Source of the DNA: Streptomyces cylindrosporus
GTDB taxonomy: Bacteria > Actinomycetota > Actinomycetes > Streptomycetales > Streptomycetaceae
DNA length: 64,000 nucleotides
Assembly (NCBI RefSeq): GCF_022698165.1
Contig: NZ_JALDAY010000011.1
Span: 186,001 to 250,000, forward strand
Reading direction: 5' to 3'
The notes under the pieces were generated by a model. That model was not told the origin of the DNA and searched no databases. It was given only the letters and a program-made list of their open reading frames with translations. A program made the position numbers and the translations under genes. Each line of letters opens with the position of its first letter. The stretch's first letter is position 1. This document shows, one piece after another, positions 7,885 to 15,435 of this stretch.

Positions 7885-9417
7885 GTGAACGACCGTCACC
7901 CGTCGGGGACCATGACCACCCCGGCTCCGGCTTCCGATGCCGCCTCGGCGCACTACGCGTCCTACGGCACACAGGAAGCCCAGTACGGCGACTTCACCAC
8001 GTACGGCACCTACGACGCGAGCAGTTTCGCGACCGGCGCGCACGCCACGGCGACCTTCGACGCCGACCCCCTCTTCGGCAGCCTCCCCGACGACGGCACG
8101 ACCGGCTCGTACGACTCCGGGCAGTGGGCCACGGGCGGCCACCAGACCCTGAACTACGACATGTACGCGGCCCAGCACCACGCCGCCTACGACACCGGCG
8201 CGTACGAGACGACGGCCTGGGGCACGGACCAGCAGCAGCTCTCGGCCATCCCGCCGCAGTCCACCGGGCACGACACCTCCGGCCACTGGGACGCGAGCGC
8301 CTGGCTCCAGCCCGACCACTCCGGCACCCCGGCCGACCAGACCCAGCACTGGGAATGGGGCACGCAGGCCTTCGAGACCGGCGTGTACGACGCCACGCAG
8401 TGGAACTCCGACGGCTCGGCCGCCGACGGCACCGCCGCCACGGACGGCTACGAGCAGTCAGGCGAACCGTTCGACCAGCAGGCGACCTCGGTCTTCGAGC
8501 AGGTCGAGCACGGCGCTTACGAGGAACACGAGCAATACGAGGGATACGAGGAGTACGCGGAACACCCGCAGGACGACGGCGAGTTGGCCGGCACCGGTGA
8601 GCTGCCCGCCGTGACGCCACTGCTGGACGACCAGGAAGAGGTCACGCCGGCCCCGGGACCGCGCGCCGCCGCCCGGAACGCGTCCCGCTCCCGCCGCCGT
8701 ACGCCCCCGAAGCGCTCCGCGCTGCTGACCATCGCCGTGCCCTCGGCGTGTGTGATGGGCGTGGCGGGCATCGCCGCCGCCTCCGTGGGCACGCTGACCG
8801 GCGACAAGGACAGCTCGACCACCGCGTCCGACACGCACTCGGTGAAACCGGCCGCCGCCAACAACAAGCTGGACACCCAGCTCGAAAGCCTCTCGGCGGG
8901 CGCCGACGACTTCGCCGACCGGGCCAGCCGGACGCAGGAGCGCATCGACCTCAAGGCCCAGCAGGAGGCCGAGAAGAAGAAGGCGGCGGCGGAGGCGGCC
9001 CGCAAGGAGCGGCTGCGCCCCAAGTACGCCCTCCCGGTCACCCAGAAGGGGCTCAGCGCCTACTTCGGCCAGGCCGGCATCAACTGGATGTCGGTGCACA
9101 CCGGCATCGACTTCCCGGTCTCGTACGGCACCACGGTGATGGCCGCGACCGACGGCACCGTCCGCACGCAGTGGAACAGCGCCTACGGCAACATGATGGT
9201 GGTGACCGCGAAGGACGGCACGGAGACGTGGTACTGCCACCTCTCCAGCTACCGCGTGGCCTCCGGTACGACGGTCAAGGCCGGCGACCCGATCGCGTAC
9301 TCCGGCAACTCCGGCAACTCGACCGGCCCGCACCTGCACTTCGAGGTGCACCCGGCGGGCGGTTCGGCCATAGACCCGCTGCCGTGGCTGCGCAGCCACG
9401 GGCTCAACCCGACGTAG
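7885..9417 (+). CDS. M23 family metallopeptidase, membrane-anchored
   Basis: This is a cell-wall endopeptidase candidate. About 240 N-terminal residues are low complexity (Gly, Thr, Tyr, Asp, Gln, for example repeated 'ydtgayet' words). They are followed by a basic stretch and one membrane segment (TIAVPSACVMGVAGIAAAS), a coiled coil of about 60 residues rich in Gln, Glu, Lys and Ala, and a C-terminal LytM/M23 domain with HTGIDF and HLHFEV zinc motifs. The M23 metal ligands look intact, so it should be active outside the membrane. I chose the GTG at 7885 (GAAAGAGAAG upstream); an ATG at 7807 would lack a good site. The bidirectional terminator at 9446 separates it from convergent pcrA. Confidence 0.85.
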   Translation: MNDRHPSGTMTTPAPASDAASAHYASYGTQEAQYGDFTTYGTYDASSFATGAHATATFDADPLFGSLPDDGTTGSYDSGQWATGGHQTLNYDMYAAQHHAAYDTGAYETTAWGTDQQQLSAIPPQSTGHDTSGHWDASAWLQPDHSGTPADQTQHWEWGTQAFETGVYDATQWNSDGSAADGTAATDGYEQSGEPFDQQATSVFEQVEHGAYEEHEQYEGYEEYAEHPQDDGELAGTGELPAVTPLLDDQEEVTPAPGPRAAARNASRSRRRTPPKRSALLTIAVPSACVMGVAGIAAASVGTLTGDKDSSTTASDTHSVKPAAANNKLDTQLESLSAGADDFADRASRTQERIDLKAQQEAEKKKAAAEAARKERLRPKYALPVTQKGLSAYFGQAGINWMSVHTGIDFPVSYGTTVMAATDGTVRTQWNSAYGNMMVVTAKDGTETWYCHLSSYRVASGTTVKAGDPIAYSGNSGNSTGPHLHFEVHPAGGSAIDPLPWLRSHGLNPT

Positions 9418-9445
9418 ACCCGCCGAACCCGCCGAACCTCGCTGT

Positions 9446-9471
9446 GAGCCCCCGCTGACCGGCGGGGGCTC
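9446..9471. terminator. Bidirectional hairpin terminator between M23 gene and pcrA
   Basis: A perfect 10-bp stem (GAGCCCCCGC / GCGGGGGCTC) with a 6-base loop sits between the two convergent stop codons. Confidence 0.8.
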
Positions 9472-9477
9472 GGCGCG

Positions 9478-12000
9478 TTACAGCTTCTCCACCGGCGCGT
9501 ACCGCAGCAGCAGCCGCTTCGGCTTGGCGTCGCCGAAGTCGATCGTCGCCTCCGCGTTCCCGCCCGTGCCCTTCACCGCCACGACCGTGCCGAGGCCGAA
9601 CTGGTCGTGCGTGACCCGGTCGCCGACCGCCAGCGCGACCACCGGCTTGTCGGAGGCGCGGCTCGTCGCGAAGCCGGACGCGCCCGAGGCCGAGGAGCGG
9701 GAGCGCGAGGAGGACAGCGAGGACGCCACGCCCGAAGCCGGGCCGGAGGAGACCGGGGCCGTGGCACCCGTGCGCTTCCAGTCGACGTGGTGGGCCGGGA
9801 TCTCCTCCAGGAAGCGGGAGGGCGGGTTGTACGAGGGCTGCCCCCAGGCGCTCCGGAGGGCGGACCGGGTCAGATACAGGCGTTCACGGGCGCGCGTGAT
9901 GCCGACGTACGCGAGCCGGCGCTCCTCCTCCAGCTCCTTGGTCTGGCCGAGGGCGCGCATGTGCGGGAAGACGCCGTCCTCCATGCCGGTCAGGAAGACG
10001 ACCGGGAACTCGAGGCCCTTGGCGGTGTGCAGGGTCATCAGGGTGATGACCCCGGAGCCGTCCTCGTCCTCGTCGGGGATCTGGTCGGAGTCGGCGACCA
10101 GCGCGACCCGCTCCAGGAAGTCGGCGAGCGAGCCGGACTCCTCGCCCTCTCCTGACTCCTGCTCGAACTCCAGGGCCACGGCGGCGAGTTCCTGGAGGTT
10201 CTCGATGCGGGTCTCGTCCTGCGGGTCGGTGGAGGCCTGCAACTCGGCGAGGTAGCCGGTCCGTTCGAGGATCGCCTCCAGGACGGTCGCCGGGCCGGCG
10301 CCCGACTCGACGATCGTACGGAGGTCCTCCATCAGCGTGTTGAACCGCTTCACGGCGTTCGTGGAGCGCGCGGCCATGCCGTACGCCTCGTCGACGCGGC
10401 GCAGCGCCTGCGGGAAGCTGATCTTCTCGCGCTGGGCGAGCGCGTCGATCATCGCCTCCGCGCGGTCGCCGATGCCGCGCTTGGGGACGTTCAGGATGCG
10501 GCGCAGCGGCACCGAGTCCTCGGGGTTGGCGAGCACCCGCAGGTAGGCCAGGACGTCCCGGACCTCCTTGCGCTCGTAGAAGCGGACGCCGCCGACGACC
10601 TTGTAGGGCAGGCCGACGCGGATGAAGACCTCTTCGAAGACACGGGACTGGGCGTTCGTACGGTAGAAGACGGCGACGTCGCCGGCCTTCGCGTCCCCCG
10701 CGTCCGTGAGGCGGTCTATCTCGTCGGCGACGAACTGGGCCTCGTCGTGCTCGGTGTCGGCGACATAGCCGGTGATGCGCGCGCCCGCGCCCGCGTTGGT
10801 CCACAGGTTCTTGGGGCGGCGGGACTCGTTGCGCTCGATGACCGCGTTGGCGGCGGAGAGGATCGTCTGGGTGGAGCGGTAGTTCTGCTCCAGGAGGATC
10901 GTCGTCGCGTTCGGGTAGTCCTCCTCGAACTGGAGGATGTTGCGGATCGTCGCGCCGCGGAAGGCGTAGATCGACTGGTCGGCGTCACCCACGACGCACA
11001 GCTCGGCGGGCGGCAGGTCGTGCTCGTTCGGTGGTACGTCCTCGTCGTGGGCGCCGGTGCCGACCAGCTCGCGCACGAGCGCGTACTGGGCGTGGTTGGT
11101 GTCCTGGTACTCGTCGACCATGACGTGGCGGAAGCGGCGGCGGTAGTGCTCGGCGACGTCGGGGAAGGCGCGCAGCAGGTTGACCGTCGTCATGATCAGG
11201 TCGTCGAAGTCGAGGGCGTTCGCCTCGCGCAGCCGCGACTGGTACATCGCGTAGGCCTGGGCGAGGGTCTTCTCGAAGCCGTCGGCGGCCTGGGCGGCGA
11301 AGTCCTCCTCGTCGATCAGCTCGTTCTTCAGGTTGCTGATCTTGGCGCTGAAGGACTTGGGCGGGTATCGCTTGGGGTCGAGGTCCAGGTCCCGGCAGAC
11401 GAGCGCCATCAGCCGCTTGCTGTCGGCGGCGTCGTAGATCGAGAAGGAGGACGTGAAGCCGAGCTTCTTGCTCTCCCTGCGCAGGATCCGCACGCAGGCG
11501 CTGTGGAAGGTCATCACCCACATCGCGTTGGCACGCGGGCCGACCAGCTGCTCGACGCGCTCCTTCATCTCGCCCGCGGCCTTGTTGGTGAAGGTGATCG
11601 CGAGGATCTGGCCCGGGTGCACGTTCCGCTCGGCGAGGAGGTGGGCGATGCGGTGCGTGAGCACACGGGTCTTGCCGGAGCCGGCGCCGGCCACGATGAG
11701 CAGGGGTGTACCCGCGTGCACGACGGCGGCGCGCTGGTTCTCGTTCAGCCCGTCGAGCAGCGCGGCGGGGTCGATCACCGGCCGCGGGGCGCCGTCGCGG
11801 TAGTAGGCTCCCCCACTCTCGGCTTCGCTCGAGCGGGGGGACCCCCATCGGTCCGGCGGCACGTCGAACCTCCCGCCGAACAGATCGTCCGGAACCGGTT
11901 CCGGTACGTGATCGTCCTCGGGCGGCGGTGGGGGTTCCTCCTCGTGGCCACGGGGTGCCTTGAGGTCCGCCAGGAAGCTGTCGTCAAAGAGGCTGCTCAT
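9478..12000 (-). CDS. pcrA: ATP-dependent DNA helicase PcrA/UvrD
   Basis: The 840-residue superfamily 1A helicase acts in nucleotide excision repair, replication restart and removal of RecA filaments. Walker A is GAGSGKT just after the N-terminal 'lNenQraAV' Q motif. Further motifs are VDEYQDTN (motif II), DQSIYAFRGA (III), QNYRST (IV), TAKGLEF (V) and VGITRAR (VI). The C-terminal 60 residues resemble the PcrA RNA-polymerase-binding domain. A Pro/Glu/Asp-rich N-terminal extension of about 80 residues contains a peptide encoded by a small genomic repeat (11808-11848). It has a PafBC-type promoter 10 bp upstream and may be leaderless. Confidence 0.95.
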   Translation of the reverse strand: MSSLFDDSFLADLKAPRGHEEEPPPPPEDDHVPEPVPDDLFGGRFDVPPDRWGSPRSSEAESGGAYYRDGAPRPVIDPAALLDGLNENQRAAVVHAGTPLLIVAGAGSGKTRVLTHRIAHLLAERNVHPGQILAITFTNKAAGEMKERVEQLVGPRANAMWVMTFHSACVRILRRESKKLGFTSSFSIYDAADSKRLMALVCRDLDLDPKRYPPKSFSAKISNLKNELIDEEDFAAQAADGFEKTLAQAYAMYQSRLREANALDFDDLIMTTVNLLRAFPDVAEHYRRRFRHVMVDEYQDTNHAQYALVRELVGTGAHDEDVPPNEHDLPPAELCVVGDADQSIYAFRGATIRNILQFEEDYPNATTILLEQNYRSTQTILSAANAVIERNESRRPKNLWTNAGAGARITGYVADTEHDEAQFVADEIDRLTDAGDAKAGDVAVFYRTNAQSRVFEEVFIRVGLPYKVVGGVRFYERKEVRDVLAYLRVLANPEDSVPLRRILNVPKRGIGDRAEAMIDALAQREKISFPQALRRVDEAYGMAARSTNAVKRFNTLMEDLRTIVESGAGPATVLEAILERTGYLAELQASTDPQDETRIENLQELAAVALEFEQESGEGEESGSLADFLERVALVADSDQIPDEDEDGSGVITLMTLHTAKGLEFPVVFLTGMEDGVFPHMRALGQTKELEEERRLAYVGITRARERLYLTRSALRSAWGQPSYNPPSRFLEEIPAHHVDWKRTGATAPVSSGPASGVASSLSSSRSRSSASGASGFATSRASDKPVVALAVGDRVTHDQFGLGTVVAVKGTGGNAEATIDFGDAKPKRLLLRYAPVEKL
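11808..11848. repeat. Small palindromic Streptomyces repeat inside pcrA
   Basis: A 41-bp palindrome-like unit starts CTCCCCCACTCTCGG, has the core CTTCGCTCGAGCG and ends GGGGGGACCCCCAT. I recognise it as a repeat scattered over many Streptomyces chromosomes. Here it lies in frame in the 5' part of pcrA and codes about 14 residues (GSPRSSEAESGGA) of the N-terminal extension. Confidence 0.65.
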
Positions 12001-12009
12001 CGCTCTCCG

Positions 12010-12032
12010 AGTCTAGGGCGCCCCACTGACAA
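12010..12032 (-). promoter_or_regulatory. PafBC (RecA-NDp type) promoter of pcrA
   Basis: Read leftward, TTGTCAGTG, 8 bases, TAGACT is a complete match to the motif. Nine bases separate the -10 from the pcrA ATG, so the transcript has little or no leader. Confidence 0.8.
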
Positions 12033-12094
12033 CCCGCTGCCGCCCCGAGAACATCGCGGGATCCGGCGAGACCGACACGCTCCCGCACCGGTCC

Positions 12095-12136
12095 GTCACG
12101 ATACGTGACCGACCCTGCCGCGCTGACCAAAGGTCA
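12095..12136. promoter_or_regulatory. Two adjacent palindromes upstream of the riboswitch
   Basis: GTCACG-ATA-CGTGAC (12095-12109) and TGACC-AAA-GGTCA (12124-12136) are perfect inverted repeats 14 bp apart. They lie upstream of the NlpC/P60 leader, where a promoter is expected. They look like operator sites for a dimeric regulator that I cannot name. Confidence 0.4.
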
Positions 12137-12251
12137 CGAAAATGTATCGGGCATATCGAACATCAACCTTCACACGGGCCACACGAGTTGGCTACCGTTC
12201 CGAGCAGGCCGTACGACCCCCACCGGCGAACCTCGCCGGGCCGTGCGGCCT

Positions 12252-12400
12252 CCGCCGAGTCCGGGGCGCCGCCGCGCAGCCGGAGCCGGGGACCCACCTC
12301 GACCTTGGGGTGAATCGGTCCAACTCCCTTGAGGGACACGGACCGTAGGGCAACCCTTCCGAACCACCCGCCCGAACCCGACAGCTAACCCGGTAGGCGG
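12252..12400 (+). ncRNA. c-di-AMP (ydaO-yuaA class) riboswitch
   Basis: The leader of the NlpC/P60 gene carries the hallmarks of the ydaO class. These are GGGGACCC, then TGGGGTGAAT, AGGGCAACC, CCGAACC, and the signature ACAGCTAACCCGGTAGGCGG. The ends CCGCC (about 12252) and GGCGG (12396-12400) can form P1. In actinobacteria this class turns off wall-hydrolase genes (rpf, NlpC/P60) when c-di-AMP is high. The element ends about 22 nt before the start codon, just before the GGAAGGAG site. Confidence 0.9.
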
Positions 12401-12422
12401 ATCATGGAAGGAGTCGCCTCCC

Positions 12423-13565
12423 TTGGCGTCGCACCGCAAGTCGCGCCCCGCGGGTACGCGCGTAGCCGGCATACGCACCCCCGCTCTCGCCACGGCCGCC
12501 CTCACCTCCGTGGCCCTGCTCTCCCAGACGGCCAACGCCGCGCCCTCGGCCGACGGGAACCCCTCCCTCGAAGAGGTCGAGAAGAAGGTCGACGACCTGT
12601 ACCGCCAGGCCGAGTCGGCGACCGAGAAGTACAACGCGGCGAAGGAGAAGACGTCCAAGCAGCGCAGGCGCGTGGACAGCCTCCTCGACGACGTCGCCAA
12701 GCGGGCCCAGAAGCTCAACGAACAGCGGGAGCGGCTCGGTTCCTTCGCCGCCGCCCAGTACCGCACCGGTGCCGCCGCGCCCGACACGGCGACCTTCCTG
12801 CTCGCCGACTCCCCGCAGGACTACTTCGACCAGACGCAGCTGATGGGCCGGCTGACCTCCCGTCAGAAGAGCGAGGTCGACGACTACTTCAGCGAGCAGT
12901 CCGCGACGATGAAGAAGCGCCGGGAGGCCTCCGAGAGCCTCCAGTCGCTCACCGAGTCGCAGAACGACCTGCAGACCGCCAAGTCCACCGTCCAGAAGAA
13001 GCTCTCCGACGCGCGCGAGCTGCTGTCGAAGCTGACGGCGGAGGAGAAGGCGCGGCTCGCCGCGATCGAGAAGCAGAAGCAGGAGGAGGCCGCGCGCAAG
13101 GCCGCGGAGCTGGCGAAACAGCAGGCGGCCAAGCAGAGCGACTCGTCCACGTCCGACTCGGGCACCTCGGGCACCTCGGGGAGCACCTCCACCGACTCCT
13201 CGTACGCCACCAAGGCCGCCAAGGCCCTCGCCTTCGCGCGCTCGCAGATCGGCAAGCCGTACGTCTGGGGCGCCACCGGCCCCGACTCCTACGACTGCTC
13301 CGGCCTCACCCAGGCCGCGTGGAAGGCCGCGGGCGTCTCCCTCCCCCGCACCACCTACGACCAGGTGAACGCCGGCACGACCGTCTCCCTCGCCGACGCC
13401 CAGCCCGGTGACCTGATCTTCTTCTACGACGACATCAGCCACGTCGGCCTCTACATAGGCAACGGAATGATGATCCACGCCCCCAAGCCGGGCGCGTACG
13501 TCCGCGAGGAGTCGATCTACTACGGCGGCGAGTCGATCATCCACAGCGTGGTACGACCGGCGTGA
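12423..13565 (+). CDS. NlpC/P60 peptidoglycan endopeptidase (riboswitch-controlled)
   Basis: The secreted cell-wall hydrolase has 380 residues. A signal peptide covers about residues 1-40 (ATAALTSVALLSQTANAA). A long coiled coil of about 190 residues is rich in Glu, Lys, Gln and Ala. A Ser/Thr/Gly linker follows, then a C-terminal NlpC/P60 domain with the catalytic Cys in DSYDCSGL and the His in DDISHVGLY. It probably cleaves D-gamma-glutamyl-diaminopimelate bonds, and the coiled coil resembles RipA-type self-inhibitory regions. The start is TTG at 12423 with GGAAGGAG at 12404-12411. It is a paralogue of the gene at 15436. Confidence 0.9.
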   Translation: MASHRKSRPAGTRVAGIRTPALATAALTSVALLSQTANAAPSADGNPSLEEVEKKVDDLYRQAESATEKYNAAKEKTSKQRRRVDSLLDDVAKRAQKLNEQRERLGSFAAAQYRTGAAAPDTATFLLADSPQDYFDQTQLMGRLTSRQKSEVDDYFSEQSATMKKRREASESLQSLTESQNDLQTAKSTVQKKLSDARELLSKLTAEEKARLAAIEKQKQEEAARKAAELAKQQAAKQSDSSTSDSGTSGTSGSTSTDSSYATKAAKALAFARSQIGKPYVWGATGPDSYDCSGLTQAAWKAAGVSLPRTTYDQVNAGTTVSLADAQPGDLIFFYDDISHVGLYIGNGMMIHAPKPGAYVREESIYYGGESIIHSVVRPA

Positions 13566-13636
13566 GACGGGGGCGCGCGGACGTGGCGTGAGGTAGAAGC
13601 GCACCCCCGCGCCGATTTCCTCGCGCACGCGCGCGT

Positions 13637-13657
13637 GCCCCGGCCGCAAGCCGGGGC
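13637..13657. terminator. Terminator hairpin after NlpC/P60 gene
   Basis: A perfect 8-bp stem (GCCCCGGC / GCCGGGGC) with loop CGCAA lies 70 bp after the stop codon. It is extended by wobble pairs on the outside. Confidence 0.7.
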
Positions 13658-13678
13658 GTGCTCCTTAGCATCGGCTGC

Positions 13679-14668
13679 ATGGCTGCCCCTTCCGCCGATG
13701 CGTCCGTTTCGTTCCGTGCCTGGTGGGCGGGGCGTCCGCCGGCAGCCGGGGGTGCCGTGATGGCGACCGGCATCGTGTCGGTCGGGCTGCATCTCGCGGG
13801 GTACGAGGTGGTGTCACGGGTCGCGCTGGTGATCGCCTGCGCGGCCTGGCTCGGGCTGGCGGCGGACTTCGCGGGGCGCCTGGCGTGGGACCGGGAGCGG
13901 TGGCGGGCCGAGGCCGGGTCCCCCGCCGCGCTCACTGCCGTCGCGGCGACCACCGTCCTCGGGACGCGGTTCTCCGCGCTCGGGTGGCAGACGCTCGCCG
14001 AGGCCCTGCTGGCGCTGGCGGTCGTGCTGTGGCCCGTGCTGCTCGTGGATGTCGTACGACACTGGAGTCGGCGCATGCCGGGCGCGGTGTTCCTGTGTTG
14101 CGTGGCCACACAGGGGCTCGCCGTGCTCTCAGCCGCGCTGGCCGGCGCTGAGGCCGTGGCCTGGCTCGCGCACGCCGCGCTCGTGCTGTTCTGGCTCGGT
14201 CTCGTCCTCTACGGCTTCGCCCTCGCGCGTTTCGAGCTGCGGCAGGTCGTCGAAGGTGCCGGCGACCACTGGGTCGCGGGCGGCGCGCTCGCCATCTCGG
14301 CGCTGGCCGGGTCCAAGCTGGTGGCCGCCGACAGCGCGCGCCTGTATCTGTGGAACGACGACGACCGCGGCGTCCTGCGCACCGTCACCCTCTCGCTGCT
14401 CGTGCTCGACCTGGCCTGGTACGCCGTACTGCTGGTCGCGGAGGCCGCGCGGCCCCGGCTCCGCTACGACGTGCGGCGCTGGTCCACCGTCTTCCCGATG
14501 GGGATGACCGCTGCGGCGACGCTGTCCATCGCCGCCGCCCTCGACGTCTCCTGGCTCGACGGCCCGGGTCGGGCGCTGCTGTGGATCGCGGTGGCGGCGT
14601 GGCTCGCCGTCGCCACGGGGGCCGTCGCCGCCGCCCGCGCCGGGGTCAGGTCCACAGCACCGCGATGA
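13679..14668 (+). CDS. TDT family (tellurite-resistance/dicarboxylate/SLAC1-like) transporter
   Basis: This integral membrane protein has 329 residues and about ten hydrophobic segments. The TDT signatures are near the N terminus (GGAVMATGIVS) and late in the protein (FPMGMTAAAT). The family includes TehA, the malate permease Mae1 and SLAC1 anion channels, so an anion or organic-acid export role is likely, but the substrate is unknown. I chose the ATG at 13679 because TAGCAT lies 7 bases upstream and would give a leaderless mRNA. A slightly longer frame starts at 13658. Its 3' end overlaps the convergent small membrane-protein gene by 23 bp. Confidence 0.8.
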   Translation: MAAPSADASVSFRAWWAGRPPAAGGAVMATGIVSVGLHLAGYEVVSRVALVIACAAWLGLAADFAGRLAWDRERWRAEAGSPAALTAVAATTVLGTRFSALGWQTLAEALLALAVVLWPVLLVDVVRHWSRRMPGAVFLCCVATQGLAVLSAALAGAEAVAWLAHAALVLFWLGLVLYGFALARFELRQVVEGAGDHWVAGGALAISALAGSKLVAADSARLYLWNDDDRGVLRTVTLSLLVLDLAWYAVLLVAEAARPRLRYDVRRWSTVFPMGMTAAATLSIAAALDVSWLDGPGRALLWIAVAAWLAVATGAVAAARAGVRSTAPR

Positions 14669-14999
14669 AGACGTTCGCCGTGGTGAGCGCGCCCACCAGC
14701 CCGAACAGGCTCTTGTCGACCTTCTCGTCGTCCCGCTTCACGTAGACCAGGCCGAGGATCACGATCAGCAGGGCGAGCTTCACGCCGATCTTGATGTTGT
14801 TGACGTGCTGGTTGTCGGCCTGGTTGAGGCCGACCAGGATCGCGCCGGTGACCAGCATCGTCAGCGCGCCGTGCAGCATCGCCGGGACGAAACGGGCCTC
14901 GCCGCGGCCCATCGCCTTCATCTGGGTGAGGAAGCCGCCGAGGAGCGAGGCGATGCCGACGATGTGCAGGCCGACGAAGAGATGGATGAGTACGTCCAT
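14646..14999 (-). CDS. Small integral membrane protein (4 TM)
   Basis: This 117-residue hydrophobic protein has four predicted membrane helices: residues about 3-22, 37-56, 67-85 and 97-115. A short KRDDEK loop separates the last two. I do not recognise a named family; a similar small protein is common in Streptomyces. The ATG at 14999 starts directly at the first helix. The longer frame to 15089 would add an unlikely Arg/Gly-rich segment. The end overlaps the TDT gene tail by 23 bp on the opposite strand. Confidence 0.7.
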   Translation of the reverse strand: MDVLIHLFVGLHIVGIASLLGGFLTQMKAMGRGEARFVPAMLHGALTMLVTGAILVGLNQADNQHVNNIKIGVKLALLIVILGLVYVKRDDEKVDKSLFGLVGALTTANVFIAVLWT

Positions 15000-15435
15000 G
15001 AGGCCGGAGCTTAAACAGGGGCGCACGGTGCGTCCGACACCGGCCCCGCCGCGAACCGCCCGTCCGCCCGGCGTGACTGGATCTTGCATATATGCGGCCC
15101 GTAGCAGCCCGTCACCCGTACGTGTCCCGGAACCGTCACATCGGTCAGCCCACTGCGTGAAGTCGACGGCTCCGGAACGGGATCACGGTCGTTTACGGTC
15201 ATCCGCCGATCGACCCCCGGCACTTCCGCACATTGCGTTACCAAGCCGACACAGCCGGGTTTAACGTCCTCCACCAGGTGACCGGCTCCCCACCGCCGCC
15301 CGGGCCAGGGGCGGCAGTCGATCACCACCGCCGAGAAGGTCCGGCGGCGGCCCGCTCCCCCTGTGCGGGCCGCCGCCGGACGCGTAAGTCGCCCCGTCCC
15401 CCCACGGGGGTCGTACGAAAGGACGTGCAGTCCAC
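15000..15435. other. Divergent intergenic region (436 bp)
   Basis: It contains the promoters of the small membrane gene and the second NlpC/P60 gene. An AT-rich point (TGCATATATGCGG, about 15085) lies on the left side. The right third is a potential 5' leader with a very strong hairpin (15339-15381). I see no protein-coding frame and no ydaO-type consensus. Confidence 0.5.
15339..15381 (+). promoter_or_regulatory. 17-bp perfect hairpin in leader of second NlpC/P60 gene
   Basis: The arms 15339-15355 (GTCCGGCGGCGGCCCGC) and 15365-15381 pair perfectly across a 9-base loop, 54 nt before the GTG start. A second short hairpin (CCCCC-AC-GGGGG) follows at about 15400. The position suggests a transcription attenuator or an mRNA-stability element. 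Confidence 0.5.

Noticed and set aside
15100..15435. A second c-di-AMP riboswitch in front of the other NlpC/P60 gene.
   Set aside because: The ydaO core words (ACAGCTAACC, GGGGACCC with TGGGGTGAAT) are missing.
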